A DNA stretch of 11,483 nt from an uncultured Rhodobiaceae bacterium. GTDB lineage: Bacteria; Pseudomonadota; Alphaproteobacteria; RS24. The DNA lies in NCBI GenBank assembly GCA_913020275.1, contig CAJWBV010000010.1, positions 1 to 11,483 of the forward strand, in the 5' to 3' direction. Below the pieces are notes generated by a model, which was given only the letters and a program-made list of their open reading frames with translations, ran no database searches and was not told the DNA's origin. Numbering within the stretch: position 1 is the first letter of the stretch; each line of letters begins with the position of its first letter. Made by a program: the position numbers and the translations under genes. Of the stretch, positions 1-7,829 are shown one piece after another.

Positions 1-1419
1 TTCTTCATTACTTTCATTGTCACTTAATTTAGTAGGATAATCACCAGTAAAACAGTGGTCAGTAAATTGCGGACGCACCGGATCGCGGCCATCTTCATAG
101 CCCATGGCGCGATAGAGCCCGTCAACGCTCAAAAAAGCGAGGCTGTCAGCACCGATATAGGCGCGCATTTCTTCCAGCGAATTATTTGCCGCCAGCAATT
201 GATCCTGGTCGGGCGTATCAATGCCATAGAAATCAGGGTGCGTGATCGGCGGCGCACCTATGCGCAAGTGAACCTCCTTTGCACCGGCGTCGCGCATCAT
301 CTGGACGATTTTAACGGACGTCGTTCCGCGCACAATCGAGTCGTCAATCAGAATCACGCGCTTGCCGTCAACATTTACGCGGTTGGCATTGTGTTTGAGT
401 TTCACCGAAAAAGCGCGGATGGATTGCTGAGGCTCAATAAAGGTGCGCCCGACATAGTGATTGCGGATGATGCCCAGTTCAAAAGGGATGTCTGATTGGT
501 CGGCATAGCCGATAGCGGCCGGCACTCCGCTGTCGGGTACCGGAATGACGACATCCGCGGGCATCGCGCTTTCAAGGGCCAATTGGCGACCCAGTGCCTT
601 GCGGCAGTCATAAACACTTTTTCCGTCTATAATGCTGTCGGGTCGAGAAAAATAAATATACTCAAAAACGCATGGACGCGGCGCAAGTTTCGGAAAGGGT
701 TTGACACTTTCCAAGCCGTCTTCGGTGATAACAACAATCTCACCATTTTCAACCTCACGCACAAATTGCGCGCCAATAATGTCCAGCGCGCAGGTTTCCG
801 AGGCCAGAATATAATGGCCGTCAAGCTGGCCGAGAATAAGGGGGCGAATGCCCAGCGGGTCGCGTGCGCCAATAAGTTTTTTATTGGTCAAGACAACCAG
901 CGCATACGCCCCTTCAATTTGGAAAAGCGCGTCGGTAAAGCGCGACAGCGTGTTCCCGCGATCTGACCGCGCGACAAGTTGCAAAATGGTTTCCGTGTCG
1001 GAGGTTGACTGAAAAATCGCGCCGTCGCGCACAAGCGAATTGCGTAAAGTGAGCGCGTTGGTCAGATTGCCATTATGGGCAACGGCGAAACCGCCACCGG
1101 CAAGGTCGGCAAACAGGGGTTGCACATTGCGCAAAATTGTTTCGCCGGTGGTTGAATAGCGCACATGGCCGCATGCCATATTGCCTTGCAGCCGGTCGAG
1201 AATGCTGGCTTTGGTAAAATGGTCGCTGACGAGGCCGAGACGCCTCTCTGCGTGAAACTGCTTGCCGTCGAAAGAAACAATGCCCGCCGCTTCCTGCCCG
1301 CGATGTTGCAGGGCATGCAGCCCGAGCGCCGTGAGTGCTGCTGCATCGGGGTGGCCGAACACGCCGAACACGCCGCATTCTTCGCGTAGCCTGTCGCCAT
1401 AGGAATTGTGCAAGTTCAT
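1..1419 (-). CDS. purF: Amidophosphoribosyltransferase PurF (C-terminus cut by window edge)
   Basis: Catalyses the first committed step of purine synthesis: PRPP plus glutamine gives 5-phosphoribosylamine. 473 codons are present with no stop, so the last residues lie outside the window. The N-terminus is an Ntn-type glutamine amidotransferase: a 14-residue propeptide ending in Glu-Glu precedes the catalytic Cys15 (ECGVFGVFGH), followed by LHALQHRGQEA and AHNGNL. The phosphoribosyltransferase half carries the PRPP loop VILIDDSIVRGTTS at residues 355-368. The propeptide resembles the Bacillus subtilis class of enzyme. However, only one Cys (C210, in ASETCALD) matches the ligands of that enzyme's 4Fe-4S cluster; the HPDFYGID segment has Asp396 where B. 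subtilis has Cys, and the pair before CFTGDYP is absent. A cluster is therefore unlikely. The ATG overlaps the cvpA stop as ATGA, and GGAAGG lies just upstream, so translation is probably coupled to cvpA. Confidence 0.97.
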   Translation of the reverse strand, partial: MNLHNSYGDRLREECGVFGVFGHPDAAALTALGLHALQHRGQEAAGIVSFDGKQFHAERRLGLVSDHFTKASILDRLQGNMACGHVRYSTTGETILRNVQPLFADLAGGGFAVAHNGNLTNALTLRNSLVRDGAIFQSTSDTETILQLVARSDRGNTLSRFTDALFQIEGAYALVVLTNKKLIGARDPLGIRPLILGQLDGHYILASETCALDIIGAQFVREVENGEIVVITEDGLESVKPFPKLAPRPCVFEYIYFSRPDSIIDGKSVYDCRKALGRQLALESAMPADVVIPVPDSGVPAAIGYADQSDIPFELGIIRNHYVGRTFIEPQQSIRAFSVKLKHNANRVNVDGKRVILIDDSIVRGTTSVKIVQMMRDAGAKEVHLRIGAPPITHPDFYGIDTPDQDQLLAANNSLEEMRAYIGADSLAFLSVDGLYRAMGYEDGRDPVRPQFTDHCFTGDYPTKLSDNESNEE

Positions 1420-2123
1420 CTGACACCTTCCGTATTGCGGATAAGACGTTCCATCAAGTCCCGGTCGTTTTGTTTATAGCCTGTGTCGGCTTGCGTGTCT
1501 TGTGCTTCGTTTTCGACAGGATCGGGCGCATCATCCGCTGCGTCAGGCGTGAGTTCCGGTAAAAGCGTTGGGGCGAGTTGTTCGAGGCTTTGTTCGGGCA
1601 TATTGCGCAATGTGCCCTCAATGTTGGTGATGTTGAGTGGCAGGCGATCCATTGGCACAAGGGTTACCATAACCCGAATGCCGGTTTGCAGAAGCGGGCG
1701 CATTTTGGCGTCACGGATCCAGTCGGGGTGGTCTTTTTCCGGCAGCACGAGCACCACAACGAAATAGGCAAGGCAAACAATAAACGCCCCACGCAAGCCG
1801 CCAAAGGCGACGCCCAAGGTGCGGTCCAGCATACCGATGCCGCTGTCGCGGAGCTTGGAGGAAATGAAATTGCTGAGAAATGAAAACAGTATGAGAACAA
1901 CCAGAAACACCAGCAACAGCGCACCGGCATTCACCACCCATTCAATATTGATATAGGGTGCAAGAAACGGCTTAACCAACGGCCCCAGAAAGAGCGCGGC
2001 ATAGCTGGATACAATCCAGCCTGTGATGGAAAGAACTTCTTTGACAAACCCGCGCATGAGAGACAGCGCCGCCGACACCAGCAGGACACCGAATATAACG
2101 TAATCTAGGGCAAGCAATTCCAT
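1416..2123 (-). CDS. cvpA: CvpA family inner-membrane protein
   Basis: A 235-residue membrane protein of the CvpA (colicin V production) family. Hydrophobic segments lie near residues 6-24, 33-52, 64-86 and 103-127. Family signatures are RGFVKEVLSITGW (24-36) and DRTLGVAFGGLRG (100-112). After the membrane part comes a hydrophilic tail of about 100 residues, acidic between 190 and 215 and ending in a basic-acidic helix, GYKQNDRDLMERLIRN. From memory, this ending recurs in alphaproteobacterial members, which are longer than the roughly 160-residue E. coli protein. The molecular role is not settled; E. coli cvpA is needed for colicin V export and sits beside purF, as here. I chose the ATG giving MELLALDY. 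An in-frame upstream extension would run 41 codons into radA and has no family similarity. The upstream ribosome site is weak. Confidence 0.93.
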   Translation of the reverse strand: MELLALDYVIFGVLLVSAALSLMRGFVKEVLSITGWIVSSYAALFLGPLVKPFLAPYINIEWVVNAGALLLVFLVVLILFSFLSNFISSKLRDSGIGMLDRTLGVAFGGLRGAFIVCLAYFVVVLVLPEKDHPDWIRDAKMRPLLQTGIRVMVTLVPMDRLPLNITNIEGTLRNMPEQSLEQLAPTLLPELTPDAADDAPDPVENEAQDTQADTGYKQNDRDLMERLIRNTEGVR

Positions 2124-2136
2124 GGTCGCTAACCTA

Positions 2137-3513
2137 TCATGAGTCGTCTGACGGGTCGTTTGGTGAGACGCCCAGCGCGGCGATAAGGGCGGCCAAATCT
2201 CCGATTTCCTTAACCGGCATGGCCGCTTTGCCGGCCACCGGAGCAAAAGCCTGCTGAAAGCCCAGCTTGGCGGCTTCCTTCAGTCGCAAGTCGCTCTGGC
2301 TGACCGGCCGCACGGTACCTGACAAGCTGATTTCGCCGAACGCTACGGACTGCCGGGGCAGGGGCTTGCCTGACATTGACGAAATGAGAGCCGCCGCCAC
2401 GGCCAAATCCGCCGCCGGTTCGTTGATGCGCAAGCCTCCGGCAACATTCAAAAACACGTCGCGTCCGCCAAATGCCATGCCACAGCGCGCCTCCAAAACG
2501 GCGAGAACCATCGACAGGCGCGCGCTGTCCCAGCCGACAATCGCGCGCCGCGGCGTCGCCAGCGATGAGGGGGCAGCGAGCGCCTGAATTTCAACAAGAA
2601 CGGGGCGTGTGCCTTCTATGCCTGCAAATACGGCTGCGCCGGGTACGCTCTCATCGCGCGCTTCGAGAAACAGCGCCGAGGGATTTTGAACCTCGGCCAG
2701 CCCTTCTTCGCGCATTTCAAACACGCCGATTTCGTGGGCCGGCCCGAAGCGGTTTTTGATGGCGCGCAAAATGCGGAACTGGTCGCCGCGGTCGCCTTCA
2801 AAATAAACCACCGTATCGACCATATGTTCCAGCACGCGCGGTCCCGCAATCTGACCGTCTTTGGTGACATGGCCGACCAAAATGACGGCAACATCATTGG
2901 CCTTGGCAAAGTGAATGAGCTCTTGGCCCGATACGCGCACCTGACTGACCGTGCCCGGCGCAGCTTCAATGGCAGGCGACCACATGGTCTGGATGGAATC
3001 GATAATCACGAGGCCGACATCACCGGCGCTTTCAAGGGTTTTACGAATATCTGCAATATTGGTTTCGGCGGCGAGTTCCACGGGCGCCTGGGCGAGCTTC
3101 AGACGTGCCGCCCGCATGCGCAATTGGGCAAGGGCTTCCTCGCCGGAAACATAAACCGTGCGTAACTCTTTGCGCGCCATGCTTGCCGCGGCCTGCAACA
3201 GCAATGTGGATTTGCCAATGCCGGGGTCGCCGCCCAGCAATGTGGCCGAACCCGCCACCAGCCCGCCGCCCAGTACGCGGTCGAGTTCGCTTATGCCGGA
3301 AATCAGCCGCGCCGGTTCGGTGTCTTGACCGGACAGTGAAGACAATTCGACCTTGCGTCCTTTGGGGGCCTTTGCGCCGCGTCCAATGGGCGGGCGGTCG
3401 CCGGCGGGTTCTTCCGTCATGGCATTCCATGCTCCGCAAGCATCGCATTTTCCCGACCATTTGCTGCTCACATGGCCACAATTATTGCAAACATATTGGC
3501 TGTTTTTTGTCAT
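2137..3513 (-). CDS. radA: DNA repair protein RadA (Sms)
   Basis: A 458-residue RecA-like ATPase of homologous recombination that promotes branch migration and acts as a hexameric helicase on recombination intermediates. Domains in order: a C4 zinc finger (C9-x2-C12 and C23-x2-C26); a RecA-fold ATPase with Walker A GGDPGIGKST (94-103) and Walker B LVIIDSIQT (168-176); the RadA-specific KNRFG motif (253-257); and a C-terminal Lon-protease-like domain (about 290-450) that serves structure and DNA binding in this family. The length is normal and all motifs are intact. The ATG shares one base with the mlaF stop (TGATG), and only a weak GGGTGG lies upstream, so translation is probably coupled to mlaF. 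The cvpA start follows 13 bases after the stop. Confidence 0.98.
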   Translation of the reverse strand: MTKNSQYVCNNCGHVSSKWSGKCDACGAWNAMTEEPAGDRPPIGRGAKAPKGRKVELSSLSGQDTEPARLISGISELDRVLGGGLVAGSATLLGGDPGIGKSTLLLQAAASMARKELRTVYVSGEEALAQLRMRAARLKLAQAPVELAAETNIADIRKTLESAGDVGLVIIDSIQTMWSPAIEAAPGTVSQVRVSGQELIHFAKANDVAVILVGHVTKDGQIAGPRVLEHMVDTVVYFEGDRGDQFRILRAIKNRFGPAHEIGVFEMREEGLAEVQNPSALFLEARDESVPGAAVFAGIEGTRPVLVEIQALAAPSSLATPRRAIVGWDSARLSMVLAVLEARCGMAFGGRDVFLNVAGGLRINEPAADLAVAAALISSMSGKPLPRQSVAFGEISLSGTVRPVSQSDLRLKEAAKLGFQQAFAPVAGKAAMPVKEIGDLAALIAALGVSPNDPSDDS

Positions 3514-4307
3514 CAGGTACCACCCGTGACAGTTGCTTCCACCGTCTGACCTTCCACTTCAATGGGGCCATGCGCCAGCCCGTTAATGAACTGGTTCAAA
3601 AACGGGTCATCGGATTGTTCAAGCTCGTCCGTCGTTCCCTGCCAGATGATGCGGCCCTGGTATAACAGCGCGGTTTTGTCGGCAATCGCCCGCACGCTGG
3701 TCATGTCATGGGTGATGGTGAGCGTCGTCGCGCCCAGCTCGCGCACGCAATCGCAGATCAGATGATTGATAACATCCGTCATAATGGGGTCGAGGCCAGT
3801 GGTCGGTTCGTCGAAAAATATAATGTCTGGCTTTGACGCGATGGCGCGGGCGAGGCCGACACGCTTCTGCATGCCGCCGGAAAGCGCGGCGGGAAAAACA
3901 TCCAGCAATTCCGGCCCGAGCCCAACCTGCGACAGGCTGGTAACGGCAATGTCGCGAGCGGCTTGCATATCGAGCGTGTTGTCCTGAAGCCCCCGAAAAG
4001 CCACATTGCGCCAGACCGGCAGGCTGTCAAACAGGGCGCCATTTTGAAACAACATGCCGATATTGGCGTCAATATGTGCGCGGTCGCGTCGCGACAGGCC
4101 GACCGTCTGTGTTCCGTCAACATGTATCGTGCCGCTATCGGGCGTCAAAAGACCCAAAATGGATTTCAACATGACCGATTTGCCGCTGCCCGACCCGCCT
4201 ATCACCACCACCGACTGACCCTTTTCAATGTTCAGGTCAACGCCCTGCAACACCTGTTTGGCACCGAAGGCTTTGGTGACACCTGCAAGGGTTATCATAC
4301 CGGTCAT
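3513..4307 (-). CDS. mlaF: Phospholipid-transport ABC ATPase, MlaF type
   Basis: A 264-residue cytoplasmic ATPase that powers the MlaE permease in lipid exchange between inner and outer membrane. Visible motifs: Walker A GGSGSGKS (37-44), Q-loop LFQNGALFDSL (87-97), ABC signature LSGGMQKR (142-149), Walker B plus catalytic Glu in IIFFDEPTTGLDP (162-174), and the H-loop His200 in TITHDM. The C-terminal extension TTDELEQSDDPFLNQFINGL is characteristic of MlaF-like proteins (Ttg2A/VpsA) rather than of general importers. The ATG overlaps the mlaE stop as ATGA, which argues for M1 rather than the second in-frame ATG three codons later; neither has a strong ribosome site. Family and pairing are clear. 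The exact substrate is inferred from homology. Confidence 0.93.
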   Translation of the reverse strand: MTGMITLAGVTKAFGAKQVLQGVDLNIEKGQSVVVIGGSGSGKSVMLKSILGLLTPDSGTIHVDGTQTVGLSRRDRAHIDANIGMLFQNGALFDSLPVWRNVAFRGLQDNTLDMQAARDIAVTSLSQVGLGPELLDVFPAALSGGMQKRVGLARAIASKPDIIFFDEPTTGLDPIMTDVINHLICDCVRELGATTLTITHDMTSVRAIADKTALLYQGRIIWQGTTDELEQSDDPFLNQFINGLAHGPIEVEGQTVEATVTGGT

Positions 4308-5077
4308 GCGGAGAACAGGAGCGACGTCATCAGATAATTCGCCGCCAGAATTAGAATGGATGACGCCACAACGGCATTGGTGGTGGCGCGGCCCACGCCT
4401 TGTGCGCCGCCCTTACTGTGATAGCCGTGATAGCACCCCATAATTGCGATGATGAAACCGAACACAGCTGCTTTGATGAGGCCGGAAATCACGTCATCGG
4501 GCTGCAAAAAGTTCACTGTCTGCTGAACATAAATGGCCGCGTTGAAGCCAAAGGATTGTGTGCCGACAACAAAGCCGCCCATTACACCGATAATGTCGGC
4601 AACCAGCGCCAGCACAGGCATGCACAAGGTTGCGGCAATGACGCGCGGTGCTACCAGATATTTGAACGGGTCGGTCGACAGGGTTGTCAGCGCATCGATC
4701 TGCTCGGTCACGCGCATGGTGCCAATCTCGGCGGCGATGGCCGCACTCACGCGGCCTGCCACCATAAGCCCGCCGAGCACCGGCCCCAATTCGCGGGTGA
4801 TGCCCAGCGCCACAATGCTCGATACAATTGCTTCGGAATTGAACTGATTGCCGCCATAATAAATCTGGATTGCCAGCGCGCCGCCCGTGAAAAACGAGGT
4901 CAGCGCCACCACGGGCAGAGAATAATAGCCGATACGCATAATCTGCTGGCCGATGAGCCGTTGATAAACTGGCGGTGTCACGAGCGCTTTGACAGCCTGC
5001 ACAATGAACAAGGTCAAAAGACCGGTTTGGCTGAAAAACCCAAGAAAAAACCTGCCTATGGTAGCAATCGCCTGCAC
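4304..5077 (-). CDS. mlaE: Phospholipid-transport ABC permease, MlaE type
   Basis: A 257-residue inner-membrane permease of the MlaE family, partner of the ATPase encoded next. The family core TRELGPVLGGLMVAGR (94-109) is followed by AAEIGTMRVTEQIDAL (115-130). Hydrophobic segments lie near 8-28, 52-75, 83-109, 146-174, 199-216 and 234-255. In the Mla system it forms the dimeric channel that binds MlaD and moves phospholipid to or from periplasmic carriers. The start is GTG: CGGAG sits six bases upstream, and no in-frame ATG gives the conserved N-terminus. The alr stop lies 30 bases upstream. No MlaD (MCE-domain), MlaB (STAS) or MlaC gene is in the window, so the rest of the complex must be encoded elsewhere. 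Confidence 0.93.
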   Translation of the reverse strand: MQAIATIGRFFLGFFSQTGLLTLFIVQAVKALVTPPVYQRLIGQQIMRIGYYSLPVVALTSFFTGGALAIQIYYGGNQFNSEAIVSSIVALGITRELGPVLGGLMVAGRVSAAIAAEIGTMRVTEQIDALTTLSTDPFKYLVAPRVIAATLCMPVLALVADIIGVMGGFVVGTQSFGFNAAIYVQQTVNFLQPDDVISGLIKAAVFGFIIAIMGCYHGYHSKGGAQGVGRATTNAVVASSILILAANYLMTSLLFSA

Positions 5078-5083
5078 ATCAAT

Positions 5084-5088
5084 CTCCG
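5084..5088 (-). promoter_or_regulatory. Ribosome binding site fixing the GTG start of mlaE
   Basis: CGGAG on the minus strand ends six bases before the GTG at 5077. An ATG overlaps this position (5079-5077) but is in another frame that does not give MlaE. The spacing therefore supports the unusual GTG. Confidence 0.7.
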
Positions 5089-5107
5089 TGTCGTGACCGG
5101 ATGAGGG

Positions 5108-6223
5108 TCAGTTATCTTCGTAAATGCGGTTATAGCGGCCTCCGAGCCCAGTGAGAAGCTCGTAAGAAATTGTCTGGCCCTGTGTGGCAAGGGCATCTAT
5201 CGGGTTATTGGGGCCGAAAATTTCCACCACATCATCGGGCGCGACAGGTTTTTCGAAGTCTGTCAGGTCTATCGCCAGCGTGTCCATTGACATGCGCCCT
5301 ATAAGCGGCGCAGGCGTGTTGTTCACCATGAGCCGCGCAATGCCCGTGTCACGATTGCCGAGGCTGCGCAACAGGCCGTCGCCATAGCCCAGCCCGACAA
5401 TGCCGATGGTCATATCGCGCGCGGCGGTAAATGTTGCGCCATAACCGACACTGTCACCCGCCTCAAGCATGCGTGTTTGCAACACCGGCGCGTGCAATGT
5501 CACAACGCTTTCCAAGGCTGTTTCATCCGTGCCATGCGGGGACCCTCCATAAAGGCTGATGCCGATGCGGGTCATATCAAAGCAGTAATCAGGTCCCAGC
5601 AAAACACCGCCCGAATTTGCCAGCGATGCCGGCGCGTCGGGCAACAGGTCGCGGGCAAATCTGAATTTTTCGAGCTGGGCGCGGTTCATCGGGTGTTCTG
5701 TGTCATCGGCACATGCCAAATGGCTGGCGACGAGCGCGAGCGTCCAGTCTTCAAACAATGAGGGGTCGCTTGCAAGCGTTTGCACTTCCGCCTCGTCAAG
5801 CCCCAGCCGGTTGAAGCCGGTATCGACAAACACGCATGCCGGATGTGCGCCATGCGCGCGGCAATAATCCTGCCATTCGGCAATTTGCTCCAAAGAAATC
5901 AAACATGGGCGCAAACCGGCTTCCGCAAAATTCCGGGCGGCGCCGGCGGGCAGGCCGTTCAGTACATAAATATCGGCATGGGGGGCCAGGTCACGCGCCG
6001 CATAGCCCTCTTTTTCCAGTGCTACAAAAAAACTCTGGCACCCCATAGCCAGCAATTTCGGGACGATTTGCGTCATCCCCAACCCATAGGCATCGGCTTT
6101 TATAACAGCGGCTGCCTCGGCCATGCCGGATTTGTCGCGCATGGTTTCATAATTTCTGCCCAATGCGGCGAGGTCGACCGTCACCTGCGCGCAGTCGGGT
6201 GAACGCGACCCAGGGTCAGTCAT
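5108..6223 (-). CDS. alr: Alanine racemase
   Basis: A 371-residue PLP enzyme converting L-alanine to D-alanine for peptidoglycan. Fold-type III signatures are present: the PLP lysine K42 in AVIKADAYGLG, the second catalytic base Y261 in VGYGATF, R219 in the RIGISLYG strand that contacts PLP, and GRMSMD (309-314) at the active-site entrance. It ends in LLTGLGGRYNRIY, the usual C-terminal motif. I start at the ATG giving MTDPGSRSPD, which overlaps the end of dnaB by 8 bases. An in-frame ATG 20 codons upstream would lengthen the overlap to 68 bases without adding family sequence. The ribosome site is weak, which fits translational coupling to dnaB. This could be the housekeeping (Alr) or catabolic (DadX) type; the context with dnaB and no dadA favours housekeeping. 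Confidence 0.97.
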   Translation of the reverse strand: MTDPGSRSPDCAQVTVDLAALGRNYETMRDKSGMAEAAAVIKADAYGLGMTQIVPKLLAMGCQSFFVALEKEGYAARDLAPHADIYVLNGLPAGAARNFAEAGLRPCLISLEQIAEWQDYCRAHGAHPACVFVDTGFNRLGLDEAEVQTLASDPSLFEDWTLALVASHLACADDTEHPMNRAQLEKFRFARDLLPDAPASLANSGGVLLGPDYCFDMTRIGISLYGGSPHGTDETALESVVTLHAPVLQTRMLEAGDSVGYGATFTAARDMTIGIVGLGYGDGLLRSLGNRDTGIARLMVNNTPAPLIGRMSMDTLAIDLTDFEKPVAPDDVVEIFGPNNPIDALATQGQTISYELLTGLGGRYNRIYEDN

Positions 6224-7730
6224 AACGCTCTGGCAAATGGTCGTCTTCAACCAGATCGGAGAAGCGCGTAAACCGGTCTTCAAAGGCCATTTTTGCGGTG
6301 CCCGTCGGCCCGTGCCGGTTTTTGCCGATAATTACCTCGGCCGTGCCGTCGACCAGCGACATGCGCTCTTGCCAGCGCATAAACTCTTCCGTGCCTTCGG
6401 TCGGTTTTTCGCGCGCGAGATAATAGGGCTCACGATAGACAAACATCACGATATCGGCATCCTGTTCAATCGAACCGGACTCGCGCAAATCGGCCAGCAG
6501 GGGGCGCTTGTCGTCGCGTGTCTCCACCTGACGCGATAATTGCGCCAGTGCCAGAACCGGCACGTTCAGCTCTTTGGCAAGGGCTTTAAGGCCTTGGGTG
6601 ATTTCGCTCACTTCCTGCACGCGCCCGTCATTGCCGCGTGTATTGGAGGCGCGAACTAGCTGCAAATAATCAACCACAATCAACCCCAGCCCGCGCTGGC
6701 GTTTGAGACGCCGCGCGCGCGCCGCCAATGTCGCAATCGGAATGGCACCGGTATGGTCGATAAAGAGCGGTGCATCGTTCAGATCGCGCGCGGCGGCAAC
6801 CAGACGGCCATATTCGTCCTCGTGAATATCGCCTTTGCGAATATTGGATGATGAAACGCCGGAGCGTTCGGCCAGCATACGTGTTGCCAGTTGCTCGGCT
6901 GACATTTCCAGCGAGAAAAACCCTACAACTCCGCCATCTTTCACTTTTACCGTGCCGTCGGGCAGAGTTTCGGTGTTGCCGCCGGTTTGCGCTTTCAGAT
7001 AGTCATTGGCAATTGAAAAGGCGACATTCGTTGCCAGCGCGGTTTTGCCCATGCCGGGGCGCCCGGCCAGAATGATGAGGTCGCTTTCCTGAAACCCGCC
7101 CAGCATGTCGTCGAGCCCGCGAAAGCCGGAGGAAATTCCCGACAAATGACCCTCGCGCTGATAGGCGCGCTCGGCCATTTCGATGGCGCCGGCAAGCGAT
7201 TCTTCAAAGGGCATAAAGCCCGAACTGTGCGCGCCCTTTTCGGCAATTTCGTAGAGCGATTGTTCGGCCTTGTCGATGAGCGAGGCGGGGTTTTCGTCAA
7301 TTTCGGCTTCAAACGAATCGGCAATCATTTCCTCGCCCACCGTTATCAGTTCGCGGCGTACCGCCAGATCGTAGATGGTGCGCCCGTATTGGCGCGCATT
7401 GGCAATGGTGGTTGCGTTACTCGCCAGACGCGCCAAATATCCCGCTCCGCCAAGTGTTGCCAGTCCGTCATCATGGTCGAGATAGGTTTTCAATGTAACC
7501 GGAGACGCGAGATTGCCATTGTTAATCAACTTGCTAACGGCTTCGTATATACGCGCGTGCACGGGGTCGAAAAAATGCCGCGCCAACAAAAAATCGGAGA
7601 TTTGCTCTAGCGCATCATTATTGATGAGCAGGGCGCCCAACAGCCCTTGCTCGGCCTCAATATTATGCGGCAATTGCGGCGCTTCGGCGTTTTCGGGTTG
7701 GGCAGCTATTTGGGCAACAGGCGTTTCCAT
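6216..7730 (-). CDS. dnaB: Replicative DNA helicase DnaB
   Basis: A 504-residue hexameric helicase that unwinds DNA at the replication fork and recruits primase. The N-terminal helical domain (about 20-125) starts with the typical PHNIEAEQGLLGALL. The RecA-like domain has Walker A GRPGMGKT (223-230), catalytic Glu275 in FFSLEMS, Walker B VVDYLQL (352-358), LAQLSRQVE and DLRESGSIEQDAD (414-426), and the KNR finger segment K470/R472 in KNRHGPTG. About 20 extra residues (roughly 246-266) lie between the Walker A helix and the FSLEMS strand compared with E. coli DnaB; from memory, similar inserts occur in other alphaproteobacterial DnaB proteins. The start may be ATG 7730 or the adjoining GTG 7733; an in-frame TAG at 7742-7740 rules out anything longer. 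GGAG lies only two bases before the ATG, too close for a normal ribosome site. Confidence 0.98.
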   Translation of the reverse strand: METPVAQIAAQPENAEAPQLPHNIEAEQGLLGALLINNDALEQISDFLLARHFFDPVHARIYEAVSKLINNGNLASPVTLKTYLDHDDGLATLGGAGYLARLASNATTIANARQYGRTIYDLAVRRELITVGEEMIADSFEAEIDENPASLIDKAEQSLYEIAEKGAHSSGFMPFEESLAGAIEMAERAYQREGHLSGISSGFRGLDDMLGGFQESDLIILAGRPGMGKTALATNVAFSIANDYLKAQTGGNTETLPDGTVKVKDGGVVGFFSLEMSAEQLATRMLAERSGVSSSNIRKGDIHEDEYGRLVAAARDLNDAPLFIDHTGAIPIATLAARARRLKRQRGLGLIVVDYLQLVRASNTRGNDGRVQEVSEITQGLKALAKELNVPVLALAQLSRQVETRDDKRPLLADLRESGSIEQDADIVMFVYREPYYLAREKPTEGTEEFMRWQERMSLVDGTAEVIIGKNRHGPTGTAKMAFEDRFTRFSDLVEDDHLPERYD

Positions 7731-7736
7731 CACTCC

Positions 7737-7742
7737 AATCTA
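7737..7742 (-). promoter_or_regulatory. Possible -10 element for a leaderless dnaB transcript
   Basis: TAGATT (pattern TAnnnT) on the minus strand ends six bases before the dnaB ATG at 7730, the distance at which transcription would start at or next to the start codon. No good -35 sits at 16-18 bases. This is an inference from spacing and from the lack of a usable ribosome site. Confidence 0.25.
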
Positions 7743-7766
7743 GTCAAGCGTGTCAAAATCGCGAGT

Positions 7767-7805
7767 AAAAAAGCAAAGGCCGCCCGAAAAAAATTTGGGC
7801 GGCCT
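7767..7805 (-). terminator. Rho-independent terminator of the rpsF-rpsR-DUF2232-rplI operon
   Basis: On the minus strand a perfect 9-bp GC-rich stem, AGGCCGCCC (7805-7797) with GGGCGGCCT (7785-7777), encloses an 11-base A/T-rich loop. It is followed by TTGC and six T residues (7772-7767). It begins 24 bases past the rplI stop. The plus strand lacks a T run after the stem, so it acts in the minus direction only. It separates the ribosomal operon from dnaB. Confidence 0.9.
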
Positions 7806-7829
7806 GTTAACTTCGGGGACAACTTTTCC

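Noticed and set aside
2124..2246. Upstream start adding 41 residues to CvpA
   Set aside because: It runs through the 3' end of radA; the hydrophobic CvpA N-terminus begins at MELLALDY.
2686..3165. Plus-strand open frame opposite radA
   Set aside because: Antisense shadow of the RadA ATPase domain, with no recognisable domain and no ribosome site.
4400..5104. Long open frame on the plus strand opposite mlaE
   Set aside because: It is a reading shadow of the mlaE gene: composition is His/Cys-rich and unlike any family, there is no ribosome site, and it lies wholly antisense to a conserved gene.
6224..6283. Upstream ATG adding 20 residues to alanine racemase
   Set aside because: It would overlap dnaB by 68 bases and adds no family sequence; the later ATG gives the usual N-terminus.
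7751..7756. TTGACA on the minus strand as a -35 for dnaB
   Set aside because: The -10 position at 17 bases reads GTGATG, which is the start codon itself, so no promoter of normal spacing is possible with it.
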